Assembly: GCA_964580525.1 (NCBI GenBank)
Contig: CAZOKN010000001.1
Location: 86,599 to 150,598, forward strand
Origin: CAZOKN01 sp964580525
GTDB lineage: Bacteria; Pseudomonadota; Alphaproteobacteria; Rickettsiales; UBA6187
DNA length: 64,000 nucleotides
Direction: 5' to 3'
Both the position numbers and the translations under genes were made by a program. Numbering within the stretch: the first letter of the stretch is position 1; each line of letters opens with the position of its first letter. Of the stretch, positions 25,105 to 34,661 are shown piece after piece. The notes under the pieces are model-generated. The model was given only the letters and a program-made list of their open reading frames with translations, was not told the origin of the DNA and searched no databases.

Positions 25105-25503
25105 TTATATGGCTGGCATAAATTGTTCCATTGTCTCTATTTCTAGAGGAGGGACTTTCTTTTGATAATTATAGCTTTCTATAGCTGAATTTTTGTATTT
25201 GGTTTCCCTTTTGTCATTATCGGCATTATAGACAAAACCTTCTTCCATTCTGTGAAAAAAGAAAGAAGTTTCGGGGGATATAAGCCTTTCTCCACGCATG
25301 CTTGAGCCTGGTATAAACTCAAATAGCAGGCTGCCGCCAATCTTGAAAGCACCTCGATTTGTGAGCATTTTATCGAAAAATGCCCTGAAAAAAGATTCGT
25401 ATTCTTCAATGTTACCACCAGACGGATTTATCTCCCATCTGGAGTTGCCTCTCCTGTCGCCGGCGGCAGAGCCCCCAGCCACTTTTTCCCTAGCGACTTG
25501 CAT
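25105..25503 (-). CDS. Hypothetical protein
   Basis: 132 residues from an ATG; a TTG one codon upstream is also possible, with GGGAG in front. No signal peptide or membrane span. It begins with a small-residue stretch (GGSAAGDRRGN), then EEYESFFRAFFDKML and an FKIGGSLLFEFIPGSSM segment. The first helix is loosely reminiscent of rod-binding flagellar proteins (a FEaxfxxxml pattern), which would suit its place next to fliX, but this is weak. I do not recognise the family. Confidence 0.6.
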   Translation of the reverse strand: MQVAREKVAGGSAAGDRRGNSRWEINPSGGNIEEYESFFRAFFDKMLTNRGAFKIGGSLLFEFIPGSSMRGERLISPETSFFFHRMEEGFVYNADNDKRETKYKNSAIESYNYQKKVPPLEIETMEQFMPAI

Positions 25504-25620
25504 CAATTACATCTCCCAATGTCTTTTTTGCGTTCGTGTATGTATCCCTTATGTAGAGACAAATTTTTAAGGTATCCTGAGGTTAATATCAAGGAGATTA
25601 TTTTTAAAAAAGGGCGTAAA

Positions 25621-25653
25621 AGAGTAAGTGCTGGATTATCAGCTACTTACTCT
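25621..25653 (-). terminator. Probable terminator of dapD
   Basis: Arms AGAGTAAGT/ACTTACTCT (25621-25629 with 25645-25653) plus an inner GCT/AGC. On the minus strand TTT and, after ACGCCC, six T follow. It lies 17 bases after the dapD stop. Confidence 0.65.
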
Positions 25654-25669
25654 AATTGACTATTTTTTT

Positions 25670-26527
25670 CTAAGCCGCATCCGCTCTTAGAAGTTCATTT
25701 ATAGAAGTTTTTGAGCGAGTTTTTTCGTCAACACGTTTAACTATAACTGCTGCATATAGGGAAGGGGAGGTTGTGCCATCTCCTCTTGTTTTGCCAGGGA
25801 TGCTACCAGGAACAACAACCGAATAAGCCGGGACGCGTCCTTGGAAAACTTCTCCCGTTTCACGATCGATAATTTTAGTTGAAGCGCCTATAAACACGCC
25901 CATAGATATCACAGAACCTTCTTCAACAATAACACCTTCTGCGATTTCACTGCGAGCGCCGATAAAGCAATTATCTTCAATGATTACAGGATTTGCCTGT
26001 AAAGGTTCCAAAACGCCGCCGATACCTGTTCCGCCTGAAATATGGCAGTTTTTGCCAATTTGTGCGCAACTGCCAACAGTTGCCCAAGTGTCTATCATCG
26101 TGCCTTTATCAACATAAGCACCTAGATTTACAAAGCTTGGCATTAAAACAACGTCAGGTGCGATGAAAGAGGCATGTCTAACGAAAGAGCCTGGAACAGC
26201 GCGGAAGCCTGCCGCTTTAAAATCGCTCTCTGTCCAGCTGAGGAATTTTGATGGAACTTTATCATACCAGGCGCAGCCTTCTTTTCCAATGCTAGGGCCA
26301 CCATCCATAAGCTGATTGCCGTTTAAACGGAAGGATAGTAAGATCGCTTTCTTTACCCACTCATTAACTTTCCACTGGCCATTTACTTTTTCAGCAACAC
26401 GGGTTTTTCCAGCATCAAGCTGATTAAGAGTGATGGTAACAGCATCTCTGATTTCTCCAGTAGTTTCAGTGGAGATTTTAGCCCTATTTTCCCAAGCTTC
26501 TTCTATTATATTTTGTGTGGACGCCAT
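25670..26527 (-). CDS. dapD: Tetrahydrodipicolinate N-succinyltransferase
   Basis: 285 residues from the ATG at 26527, which has GAGGA six bases upstream; the ATG four codons earlier is less likely. It is part of the succinylase branch of lysine and diaminopimelate synthesis. The left-handed beta-helix core is visible: [39 protein letters not shown], and [20 protein letters not shown]. Length is normal. It stands alone and has its own terminator. Confidence 0.96.
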   Translation of the reverse strand: MASTQNIIEEAWENRAKISTETTGEIRDAVTITLNQLDAGKTRVAEKVNGQWKVNEWVKKAILLSFRLNGNQLMDGGPSIGKEGCAWYDKVPSKFLSWTESDFKAAGFRAVPGSFVRHASFIAPDVVLMPSFVNLGAYVDKGTMIDTWATVGSCAQIGKNCHISGGTGIGGVLEPLQANPVIIEDNCFIGARSEIAEGVIVEEGSVISMGVFIGASTKIIDRETGEVFQGRVPAYSVVVPGSIPGKTRGDGTTSPSLYAAVIVKRVDEKTRSKTSINELLRADAA

Positions 26528-26687
26528 GAGATTCCTCATATTTTTTATGTAATAAAGGAGGCAATATAGACAATAATAATCTTATGTCTAGCACCGGGGA
26601 TAAATTTTTGCTAAAAAATCATTGCTTTTATATATTTTTAGCAATAACCTGAAGCATTGTTAATCAAAAAAATAATGAACATACAAT

Positions 26688-27353
26688 ATGATAATAACTT
26701 GCCCAAGTTGTTCGGCCAGATTTGTTGTAAAAACTGAAAGCATAGGCGCAAATGGGCGAAAAGTGCGCTGTGCAAAGTGTAAGCATGATTGGTTTCAGGC
26801 TCCTGATCAACAAGCAATCGCAGCTGTTGCTGCTGCAAATCCTCAACCAGAACCAGCATCTACAGATCCAATACCTCAAGGATCGAATGTTCCGGTAGCT
26901 GTTAAAACAAAGGGTAAATTTGCAGTTTCTCCTTTGCAACTTGGCTTTGTGGGATCAATTTTGTTGTTAGTTTTAACTGTTGGTATAATGCAGGCAAATT
27001 CTGTGCTGCCGAAAATGGCAGGCTTTTATAAATTATTTGCCATATATGATGCCAAAGAAATTGCCTTATACGATGTAAAAGTTGAAAAAGTAGATGCAGA
27101 TAAATATACCGATTTAGTTATTACTGGAAAAATAGTAAATCAGTCGAGCGAAGAGAAGCATTTGCCTGATTTGAGAATATCTATTTATGATAAAGACAAA
27201 AAGAAGCTCAAATACATTACCTTAGCTTCTAAGGGCGCAATGATTGCTCCGGGTGAAAAAGTTGATTTCAAAAACCAAGTGCCACGCATACACAAAGATT
27301 CGGCAAACGTTGTTATAGACCTAGGCAACAGAATCGACCTGGCAATCAGGTGA
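26688..27353 (+). CDS. Zinc-ribbon (MJ0042/DUF3426-type) membrane protein
   Basis: 221 residues. The N-terminal zinc ribbon MIITCPSCSARFVV...VRCAKCKHDW has two CxxC pairs at about 5-8 and 29-32. A low-complexity A/P/Q linker follows, then one membrane span (about 86-105, LGFVGSILLLVLTVGIM), and a C-terminal periplasmic domain with LVITGKIVNQSSEEKHLPDL, the DUF3426 fold. These proteins are very common in alphaproteobacteria, often beside cell-division genes, with unknown function. Confidence 0.87.
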   Translation: MIITCPSCSARFVVKTESIGANGRKVRCAKCKHDWFQAPDQQAIAAVAAANPQPEPASTDPIPQGSNVPVAVKTKGKFAVSPLQLGFVGSILLLVLTVGIMQANSVLPKMAGFYKLFAIYDAKEIALYDVKVEKVDADKYTDLVITGKIVNQSSEEKHLPDLRISIYDKDKKKLKYITLASKGAMIAPGEKVDFKNQVPRIHKDSANVVIDLGNRIDLAIR

Positions 27354-27366
27354 AAATGTTCAAATT

Positions 27367-27732
27367 TTAATTAAACATTGGCTTATTAAACAACACGCCC
27401 TGGTTGTCAGGATTATCCTCGTCAGGATTGAATTTTGGATATTGATGTTGTCTCGAAGGTCTCACAGGTTGCTGATATGGCGCCGGATTGTCATCAGAAG
27501 AATCATACACAGGATAGCTATATCTAATCTGCGGTTGCCTTTGAGGCGCGCTATTCTGATAGCGCTGATCGAAAGATTCAGGTGAATAATATTCTTTAGA
27601 AGCTTGGTCATACCTTCTTTTATATTCTAGTACATCTTCAAAAGAAAAAGTGCGCGTATCTTCCTTTACAAACCAGCTAGAACAGCCGGTTAGCATAATG
27701 ACAAAAAATAGAAATTTAATATTCTTATTCAT
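27367..27732 (-). CDS. Small putative lipoprotein
   Basis: 121 residues from the ATG at 27732; the longer frame from a TTG adds eight residues. Signal peptide with lipobox IMLTGCSS, so the mature protein should begin with a lipidated cysteine at about 16. The remainder is polar, rich in Y, Q, P, N and R (SYPVYDSSDDNPAPYQQP), and likely disordered. No family recognised. It converges with the zinc-ribbon gene. Confidence 0.7.
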   Translation of the reverse strand: MNKNIKFLFFVIMLTGCSSWFVKEDTRTFSFEDVLEYKRRYDQASKEYYSPESFDQRYQNSAPQRQPQIRYSYPVYDSSDDNPAPYQQPVRPSRQHQYPKFNPDEDNPDNQGVLFNKPMFN

Positions 27733-27972
27733 GATTGAAAAAACGCCCTTAGACAAACCTGAGGTTACTACCTACATAACTTCTGATTAATAATCCAGCT
27801 TTTTTTGCGTATAATATAATGAATTTTCAACATAGGAAAAATGTTGGAGTATTTTTTTAATGCTCAATTTTATAAATAAAAACATACTTACACTAATTTC
27901 TTGCATATCTTTTTGTTTTAGGTAGACTGCATGGCTTATGAAGTTTTTAAAACCCTCAGTTGAGTGTATGAG

Positions 27973-29112
27973 ATGAAACTTGCAGTCCTGAAAGATAAAA
28001 CAGCAAATGAAACAAGAGTCGCCATAACCCCCGATACTGTAAAGGATTTTACCAATATCGGCGTGTCTGTTTATGTAGAAAAAGATGCCGGTGAAATGGC
28101 AGGTTTTTCTGACGATGCTTATAAGCAGGCAGGCGCTAAGATAGGTACTGAAGCAGATAAATTTCTGCAAGGAGTTGACGTTATTTTAACAGTGCAAGCT
28201 CCGCCGCCAGCAAGGATTTCTAAGATGCCTGAAGGCGCGATTTTAGTTGGTCTTTTAGCAGCAAATGACGAAGCATTAATCAAAAAATATGCTAATGGCA
28301 AAATTTCTGCCTTCGCTATGGAATTTATACCTAGGATTACACGTGCACAAGGCATGGATGTGCTTTCTTCGCAAAGCAATCTCGCCGGTTATAAAGCAGT
28401 AATAGACGGTGTTGCTCATTTTGGTAAAGTTCTACCTATGATGATGACAGCAGCGGGCAGCATAAAGCCTGCTAAGGTTTTGGTGCTTGGCGCGGGTGTT
28501 GCTGGTTTGCAAGCAATTGCAACTGCGAAAAGATTGGGCGCAATTGTTTCTGCATTTGACGTGCGTACAGTTGCAAAAGAGCAAGTGCAAAGCTTGGGTG
28601 CCACTTTCGTTGAGGTTCCACAAGAGAAAAAAGAAGAAGGCGAAACCAAAGGTGGTTATGCCAAAGAAATGTCTGAAGAATATAAGAAAAAACAATCAGA
28701 CTTAATTCACAAAACATTAAAAGAAAATGACATCGTGATTTGCACGGCGTTAATTCCGGGTAAAACTGCTCCGGTTTTAATCACTGAAAAAATGGTTAAA
28801 GACATGAAGCAAGGCTCGGTGATTGTTGATTTGGCTGTTGCTAGCGGTGGTAACTGTGAAGTTTCCGAGCAAGGAAAAATTGTTAATAAGCATGGTGTTT
28901 CTATAATTGGATACGATAACATGCCGGCGCGCGTGCCTTATGATGCCAGCAGATTATATTCAAAAAATCTATTTAATTTTGTTAGCCCAATGGTTAATAA
29001 GAAAATGGCGAAATTAAAAATAGATTTTGAAGACGAAATTATACAAGCATGTTTGTTGACACATGACGGAAAAATTGTACACCCAACTTTCAAAAAAGGT
29101 GATTCAAAATGA
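27973..29112 (+). CDS. pntAA: NAD(P) transhydrogenase subunit alpha, part 1
   Basis: 379 residues from the ATG at 27973; the frame is open from a GTG three codons earlier. This is the NAD(H)-binding domain I of the proton-pumping transhydrogenase. It begins [20 protein letters not shown] and has [22 protein letters not shown] (Rossmann fold) and [16 protein letters not shown]. As in Rhodospirillum and other alphaproteobacteria the alpha chain is split in two genes. Its stop overlaps the start of pntAB (ATGA). Confidence 0.95.
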   Translation: MKLAVLKDKTANETRVAITPDTVKDFTNIGVSVYVEKDAGEMAGFSDDAYKQAGAKIGTEADKFLQGVDVILTVQAPPPARISKMPEGAILVGLLAANDEALIKKYANGKISAFAMEFIPRITRAQGMDVLSSQSNLAGYKAVIDGVAHFGKVLPMMMTAAGSIKPAKVLVLGAGVAGLQAIATAKRLGAIVSAFDVRTVAKEQVQSLGATFVEVPQEKKEEGETKGGYAKEMSEEYKKKQSDLIHKTLKENDIVICTALIPGKTAPVLITEKMVKDMKQGSVIVDLAVASGGNCEVSEQGKIVNKHGVSIIGYDNMPARVPYDASRLYSKNLFNFVSPMVNKKMAKLKIDFEDEIIQACLLTHDGKIVHPTFKKGDSK

Positions 29113-29540
29113 CTGAAATCATAGAGCTAATTAAACAATCTAACGATGTTGCTGAAACTTCTGCGAAGCTTTCCAATCAAGCTGTTTCGCTTAGTGAAAG
29201 CATTTTAAATTTAAATACGCAAATTCATCAAGCACAGCAGCAAGTGGCAGTAAATGGCGTTGATCCATTTGTTTTTGCTATTACTGTGTTTGTGTTGGCT
29301 TGTTTTGTTGGTTATTTTGTTGTTTGGAAAGTTACCCCAGCATTGCACACACCGCTTATGTCGGTCACAAATGCAATATCAAGTATTATAGTTATTGGCG
29401 CAATTCTAGCGGTTGGTAAAACTGCAGTGGCGCTCTCTGGTAATTTAGGAATTGTGGCTATATTCATCGCTTCGATAAATATATTTGGCGGTTTTATAGT
29501 TACACAGAGAATGCTAAGCATGTTTAAGAAAAAAGGATAA
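29109..29540 (+). CDS. pntAB: NAD(P) transhydrogenase subunit alpha, part 2
   Basis: 143 residues. Membrane domain fragment with an N-terminal helical, polar stretch of about 55 residues then four hydrophobic segments ([57 protein letters not shown]). It forms part of the proton channel with PntB. The four-base overlap with pntAA and four-base gap to pntB indicate one operon. Confidence 0.93.
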   Translation: MTEIIELIKQSNDVAETSAKLSNQAVSLSESILNLNTQIHQAQQQVAVNGVDPFVFAITVFVLACFVGYFVVWKVTPALHTPLMSVTNAISSIIVIGAILAVGKTAVALSGNLGIVAIFIASINIFGGFIVTQRMLSMFKKKG

Positions 29541-29544
29541 CATC

Positions 29545-30612
29545 ATGAAAAATATATCCGAAATATTATATCTTATCGCCGCAGTCTGTTTCATTTTAGC
29601 TATCAAAGGATTAGCTTCACCAAAATCAGCGCGCAGGGGTAACATACTTGGTATGATTGGTATGGTGATTGCTATCATAACAACGATTAAAGATTTCACG
29701 CTAGGCAATCAGGAATATATCCTCGGTGTTATATTGTTTGGTGGTGCTATAGGCGCATTCATCGCTTTAAAAATAAAAATGACAGCGATGCCGCAGCTTG
29801 TTGCAGCTTTCCACTCTTTAGTTGGTATGGCCGCGGTTTTGGTTGCTGGTTCAGCTTATTATTCTCCTGAATCTTTTAACATAGGCAGTGTTGGCAGCAT
29901 TCACCAAGCTAGCCTTGTTGAAATGAGTTTGGGTTTGGTTATCGGTGCTATTACATTTTCTGGTTCAATTATCGCTTTTGCAAAGTTGCAAGGAATAATG
30001 AGTGGCTCACCAATCAGGTTTAAAGGACAACACTTAGTTAATGCTTTGATTGCATTGGCAATAGTTTACCTCGGTGTGGAATTTTTCCAAACACAAAAAC
30101 CTGAAACTTTCCAATATATGGCTCTGCTTTCTTTCCTCCTTGGTTTTATGATAATAATTCCAATTGGTGGCGCCGACATGCCGGTTGTGGTTTCAATGCT
30201 TAACTCATATTCGGGCTGGGCAGCTGCGGGTATTGGTTTCACTTTGGGCAATAGTTTGTTGATTATAACTGGCGCAATTGTTGGTTCGAGCGGTGCAATT
30301 CTAAGTTATGTGATGTGCAAAGCGATGAATCGTTCGATCATCAACGTAATTTTCGGCGGCTTCGGTTCAACTGAAAATGCGATTGCTGGTTCTGCCGGCC
30401 ACGATATGAGCGCTGTTAAGAGCGGAAGTGGTGAAGATGCAGCGTTCATAATGCAAAATGCGCAATCAGTTATTATTGTTCCTGGTTATGGAATGGCCGT
30501 ATCGCAAGCACAGCATGCTGTCCGTGAAATGTCTGATTTATTGGCTAAAAGTGGTGTTAATGTTCGCTATGCAATTCACCCTGTGTTGCAGGTCGTATGC
30601 CAGGACATATGA
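29545..30612 (+). CDS. pntB: NAD(P) transhydrogenase subunit beta, N-terminal part (frameshifted)
   Basis: 355 residues covering the membrane domain II (about nine hydrophobic segments) and the start of the NADP-binding domain III ([17 protein letters not shown]). A normal PntB is about 460 residues. At 30581-30590 the sequence reads CTGTGTTGCA where the family needs the codons CCT GTT GCA GGT CGT ATG; an extra two bases (one GT/TG too many) shift the frame, and it ends 8 codons later. The rest of the protein continues in another frame, from 30597. Either the gene is broken or the insertion is a sequence error. Confidence 0.9.
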   Translation: MKNISEILYLIAAVCFILAIKGLASPKSARRGNILGMIGMVIAIITTIKDFTLGNQEYILGVILFGGAIGAFIALKIKMTAMPQLVAAFHSLVGMAAVLVAGSAYYSPESFNIGSVGSIHQASLVEMSLGLVIGAITFSGSIIAFAKLQGIMSGSPIRFKGQHLVNALIALAIVYLGVEFFQTQKPETFQYMALLSFLLGFMIIIPIGGADMPVVVSMLNSYSGWAAAGIGFTLGNSLLIITGAIVGSSGAILSYVMCKAMNRSIINVIFGGFGSTENAIAGSAGHDMSAVKSGSGEDAAFIMQNAQSVIIVPGYGMAVSQAQHAVREMSDLLAKSGVNVRYAIHPVLQVVCQDI

Positions 30613-30950
30613 ACGTGTTGTTGGCTGAAGCTAATGTTCCTTATGATCAGGTTTTCGAACTTAGCGAAATAAACAGAGATTTCAGCAGCACTGACGTTGC
30701 TTTCGTAATTGGTGCCAACGATATTACTAACCCAGCTGCTAAAACTGATAAAGCCTCGCCAATTTATGGTATGCCAGTTCTTGACGTTGAAAAGGCAGGA
30801 ACTGTTCTGTTTGTGAAGCGTGGAATGGCGCCTGGTTATGCTGGTGTGCAGAATGAATTATTCTTCAAAAATAACACTATAATGTTATTCGGCGATGCTA
30901 AAGACATGACTGAAAGTATCGTAAAAGCGCTTGATGGTAGCGGACATTAG
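30597..30950 (+). CDS. pntB: NAD(P) transhydrogenase subunit beta, C-terminal part (frameshifted)
   Basis: 117 residues that begin exactly where the frameshifted N-terminal part leaves the family consensus: [19 protein letters not shown], then [18 protein letters not shown] and [20 protein letters not shown], i.e. the end of the NADP-binding domain. The two frames overlap by 16 bases. Joined with the upstream part they give a complete PntB of the usual length. Codon use and conservation look intact, arguing for a very recent event or a base-call error. Confidence 0.88.
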   Translation: MPGHMNVLLAEANVPYDQVFELSEINRDFSSTDVAFVIGANDITNPAAKTDKASPIYGMPVLDVEKAGTVLFVKRGMAPGYAGVQNELFFKNNTIMLFGDAKDMTESIVKALDGSGH

Positions 30951-30958
30951 GATTTAGT

Positions 30959-31660
30959 TTATTCAGGCACATCAATTAGCAGAACTTCGCTATCCTTGAG
31001 GGCATTGATTTTTATGTTTTGATTTTCGGTTATTTCTGCTGAATCACCGCGCGACAATGATTTGCCATTAATTTCTATTTCGCCTTCTGAAACAAGAAGA
31101 TAGCCGAGATTTTTAATTTTTTGGTTAATATTGTTGTTCTGTTTGATTCTGCCGCCGAAAATAGCAGCATCCTGGTTTATATATAAAACTTTTTTGTCTT
31201 TGTCTTCCTCGCGTCCGGAAACTAACAAACGTAGTTCGTCATCACAAAAATCTTTTGGAAACGTAATTGCATCCCATCGTGGCTCTACTGATTTTTTATT
31301 TGGCTCTATCCAAATTTGAAAAAGGTTTGTGTCTATATTTTCAAGATTATGTTCTGAATGATAAATTCCACTACCAGCACTCATAACCTGAACATCTCCT
31401 GCCTCAGTGCGTCCTCTGTTGCCCTGGCTATCTTCGTGTGTGATAGCTCCTTTGCGTACATAAGTAATAATTTCCATATCGCGATGAGGGTGTGTACCAA
31501 AACCAGTACCTGCTTTTATTATATCGTCATTTATAACGCGTAAGCATCCAAATCCCATACGTTCAGGATTGTAATACGAAGAAAAGCTAAAGTGGTATCT
31601 AGCATCTAGCCAATCAATCGTATGGCGGCCAAGTTCGCTGTATTTATTTATTTTTATCAT
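30959..31660 (-). CDS. Pirin-family cupin protein
   Basis: 233 residues. Bicupin of the YhhW/pirin type, with metal-binding residues in GTHPHRDMEIITYV and GIYHSEHN in the first cupin. Some members are quercetin dioxygenases, others act as redox-sensitive partners; the substrate is not known here. The C-terminal cupin is weaker (YLLVSEGEIEINGKSLSRGD). It converges with pntB with eight bases between. Confidence 0.9.
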   Translation of the reverse strand: MIKINKYSELGRHTIDWLDARYHFSFSSYYNPERMGFGCLRVINDDIIKAGTGFGTHPHRDMEIITYVRKGAITHEDSQGNRGRTEAGDVQVMSAGSGIYHSEHNLENIDTNLFQIWIEPNKKSVEPRWDAITFPKDFCDDELRLLVSGREEDKDKKVLYINQDAAIFGGRIKQNNNINQKIKNLGYLLVSEGEIEINGKSLSRGDSAEITENQNIKINALKDSEVLLIDVPE

Positions 31661-31696
31661 ACTCTTTCAACATTAATTGATATTATAATTTCCAAA

Positions 31697-32353
31697 TTAG
31701 GAATTATTATTATGGTATAAAACCAGTTTAACTTTGCCTTTAAAGGTTACTTTGTCGCCACGTTCTTCAACAAAAAACTGTTCGGCATAAATTTTGCCAC
31801 TCGGACCCTTGCCGGTTATTGGGGCGATGCTATAAGCGGCATTATCCTTAATATCTATGTGTATCCCATCAGTTCTGAATTCATATCCGTCATGAATAAA
31901 AATATTCACTGCGCCAACAATATCTAGAATTTCATTTTTATGCGAAAGTATTCCTTTATCTGCAACAAGTGCTAACCATGTACCATCTTTCAATGTCATG
32001 TCGGCATTCAGATTGTTGAGAGTTACGTTATCATCTTTATCTTTCACTGCATAATCAGCGGTAATGTTATAAAGTTGATCATCTTTATCAGCACCCTGAA
32101 ATTTAGGATTCATCATTTTTGGAGATTCCGCAATATCACCGCCAGAGATTGAAGTGAAAGTCACTCGAAAATTATTATGTACTGGATTAAGCATTGGTAA
32201 AAATATCAGTAGCAATACCAATGCTCCTGCTAGAAACAAAAAGATAAACTTGGTTAAAGATACCATTCGGGTATAGCCAATAACAGGCTCGAGCTTTAGG
32301 CTGAAGCTTTTTTTCAGTAGAGATAAAAATTGATCTGGCGTTTTCTTTGCCAC
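31697..32353 (-). CDS. lptC: LPS export protein LptC
   Basis: 218 residues. One membrane anchor at about 33-52 (FIFLFLAGALVLLLIFLPML), then a periplasmic beta-jellyroll domain with FQGADKDDQLYNITADYAV, LVADKGILSHKNEILDIVGAV and DNAAYSIAPITGKGPSGKIYAEQF, which fit the alphaproteobacterial LptC family. LptC links the ABC transporter to LptA in lipopolysaccharide export. LptA and LptB, usually next to it, are absent here, and the rpoN that often follows them sits 18 kb away. Confidence 0.85.
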   Translation of the reverse strand: MAKKTPDQFLSLLKKSFSLKLEPVIGYTRMVSLTKFIFLFLAGALVLLLIFLPMLNPVHNNFRVTFTSISGGDIAESPKMMNPKFQGADKDDQLYNITADYAVKDKDDNVTLNNLNADMTLKDGTWLALVADKGILSHKNEILDIVGAVNIFIHDGYEFRTDGIHIDIKDNAAYSIAPITGKGPSGKIYAEQFFVEERGDKVTFKGKVKLVLYHNNNS

Positions 32354-32568
32354 TTCTGTTTCCCAGATTGTAGTTTGTTAGTGTTTTAAACGACAAAAGC
32401 CATTTTATAAAGGGAAATTTGCTAAAATTGTATTTGTCCTTAATTTCTCAACTATTTACTTATTTTGAACCTTTTTTCATTGTTTTGTAAAAAAGACTTC
32501 ATTATTAAGCATAATTTATATATTTTGTACGACCTTGGATTTTTAATTATATTTTAGGTGCAGAAATT

Positions 32569-33972
32569 TTGTTAGATAAATTAAAACCAGTAGTTATTTC
32601 GGGTAAGGAAGTTCTTCCGATAGTCGAAGGCGGCAAGGGTGTCGCTGTTTCCAATGGCAAATCATCTGGTGCTTTTGCGGCCAGTGGCGCTGTGGGAACA
32701 TTCTCGGGAGTTAATGCCGATAGATATGATTCAGAAGGGAATGTTCTGCCTGTGATATATAAAGGCAGCACAAGGCGCGAAAAGCATGAAGAGCTTGTGC
32801 AAATGGGAATTGATGGTGGTATAGCTCAGGCAAAAATTGCGCATGAAATGTCGAACGGCCAGGGGCGTATACACGTTAACGTGCTTTGGGAAATGGGCGG
32901 CGCGCAGCGTGTTTTGGAGGGAATATTAACTGGTGCCAAAGGCATGGTACATGGCGTTACCTGCGGTGCGGGAATGCCTTACAAACTTTCAGAAATAGCT
33001 GAAAAATATAATGTTTATTATTATCCTATCGTTTCATCCATGCGCGCACTGCGTGCACTTTGGAAACGTGCTTATCACAAAAGGCCGGATTTGCTTGGCG
33101 CCGTTGTTTATGAAGATCCTTGGTTGGCTGGTGGCCATAATGGTTTGTCTAACGGGGAGGATCCAAAAAGGCCGGAAGATCCATATCCGCGCGTTGCTGA
33201 AATCAGAAAATTCATGAATGAAGTGGGTTTGAACAACACTCCGATTGTTATGGCGGGTGGTGTTTGGTTTTTGAAAGATTGGGCGCATTGGCTTGATAAT
33301 CCTGAAATTGGGCCGGTAGCATTCCAATTTGGTACAAGGCCGATATTAACTCAGGAAAGCCCGGTGCCTGATGCCTGGAAAAAACGCCTGATGACTTTGC
33401 AGCCTGGCGATGTATCGCTTAACAGATTCAGCCCTACAGGTTTTTATTCTTCAGCTGTGCGTAATAAATTTTTGCGCGGGCTTGAAGGCCGCCATGTGCG
33501 CCAGATTCCTTATGCTTCCGAGCCAGAAGGTGTGCTGACTGAAGCTTTGCCTATTGGTCCGAGAAAAAGACCGGTTTATGTTGAATTGCAAGACAAAGAT
33601 CGTGCTGAGAAATGGATTTTGGAAGGCTATGTTGATGCTCTTAAAACGCCTGATTCGACACTAAGTTTCGTCGGAAAAGAAGAAGCCGAGCAGATTCACC
33701 TTGATCAGGTGAATTGCATGGGTTGCCTGAGCCATTGTGGATTCAGCAACTGGAAAGATCATGATGATTTTACTACTGGCAAGAAAGCTGACCCACGTAG
33801 TTTCTGCATCCAAAAAACATTGCAGGATATCGCGCATGATGTTGGTAACATAGAAGATCAATTGATGTTTGCTGGGCATAATGCGTTTAAATTCGCTCAA
33901 GATCCGTTCTATAAAGGTGATTTCGTCCCGACTGTTAAACAGTTGGTGGATAGGATAATGACAGGAGAGTAG
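32569..33972 (+). CDS. Nitronate monooxygenase-like FMN protein
   Basis: 467 residues. TTG start with TAGGTG upstream. A TIM-barrel flavoenzyme of the 2-nitropropane dioxygenase / enoyl reductase-like class: GVTCGAGMPYKLSEIAEKY, EDPWLAGGHNGLSNG, IVMAGGVWFLKDWAH and AFQFGTRPILTQESPV are typical FMN-binding segments. The C-terminal 100 residues carry a cysteine cluster, NCMGCLSHCGFSNW followed by SFC, which is not part of the classic enzyme and might bind a metal. Natural substrate unknown. Confidence 0.8.
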   Translation: MLDKLKPVVISGKEVLPIVEGGKGVAVSNGKSSGAFAASGAVGTFSGVNADRYDSEGNVLPVIYKGSTRREKHEELVQMGIDGGIAQAKIAHEMSNGQGRIHVNVLWEMGGAQRVLEGILTGAKGMVHGVTCGAGMPYKLSEIAEKYNVYYYPIVSSMRALRALWKRAYHKRPDLLGAVVYEDPWLAGGHNGLSNGEDPKRPEDPYPRVAEIRKFMNEVGLNNTPIVMAGGVWFLKDWAHWLDNPEIGPVAFQFGTRPILTQESPVPDAWKKRLMTLQPGDVSLNRFSPTGFYSSAVRNKFLRGLEGRHVRQIPYASEPEGVLTEALPIGPRKRPVYVELQDKDRAEKWILEGYVDALKTPDSTLSFVGKEEAEQIHLDQVNCMGCLSHCGFSNWKDHDDFTTGKKADPRSFCIQKTLQDIAHDVGNIEDQLMFAGHNAFKFAQDPFYKGDFVPTVKQLVDRIMTGE

Positions 33973-33990
33973 GCTTTTTATATTTGATTT

Positions 33991-34659
33991 CTAATCAAAA
34001 TAAAGACCTATACTGAAAAAGACAGCAGATGAATCTCCGTCAGTTTCTGCGCTGATTCGGTAATCTGTGTTTCTTGTTAGATTTTGGGAAAATTCTGCTT
34101 TGTAAAGTTCGTCGGCATAGCCATCCTGAGTGTTATAGGAAATCTTAGTTGAAAGTCCAACGACAGAATTTTTTGAAGTCCTGAGTATAGTTCCAATATC
34201 TGTTATTTCTGTAAGGAAAGTATCTCTATATTTTTCAGGAGTATGTAGCCGTAATCCTGTCAGGAAATATAGTAGAATTTTATCGTTCAAACGTTCTGTT
34301 TTTCCTATTTTTCCTTCCACTCCTGCTGTTTCGCAATCATTGCATAAATTATTTCTTTCTGAATAATCAGCTTTCATTTGCCAGGAGAATTTTTTTGTTA
34401 AACCTATAGGAAGTGGATTGGTATCAAGGCTCAACACTTCTGCGATTACAGCTTTTGAAATTTTTGCTTCTCCGTTATTTTCTTTTACCTCAAAATCACC
34501 CATAAAAAACTGTGAAAATTCTTGCCCAGAAGTTGGGATATTTAAAATATCGTTGTTTGTGCCTCGATAACCTATTTTGGTAAAAGTATGATCTCCGGAT
34601 TTACCATAGCTTACCCTTACCACTGACGCAGGCTTTGATTTTGAGGGTGATTCAGGAAT
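33991..34659 (-). pseudogene. C-terminal remnant of an outer-membrane barrel protein (DUF4105/Lnb-type)
   Basis: About 220 residues in frame with no good start codon; a GTG at 34623 lacks a ribosome-binding site, and the longer frame overlaps the SH3 gene. The text reads like the C-terminal beta-barrel of DUF4105 proteins: VVRVSYGKSGDHTFTKIGYR, a KNNDILNIPTSG-like turn, AEVLSLDTNPLPIGLTKKFSW, two cysteines in LCNDCETAG, alternating strands, and a final aromatic VFFSIGLYFD. The usual N-terminal cysteine-protease-like domain (about 400 residues) is missing. Family call is from memory of the pattern and moderate. Confidence 0.55.
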
Positions 34660-34661
34660 TT

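Noticed and set aside
27787..28170. Minus-strand frame of 127 residues at the pntAA start
   Set aside because: Overlaps the conserved pntAA coding region; composition is that of an antisense shadow.
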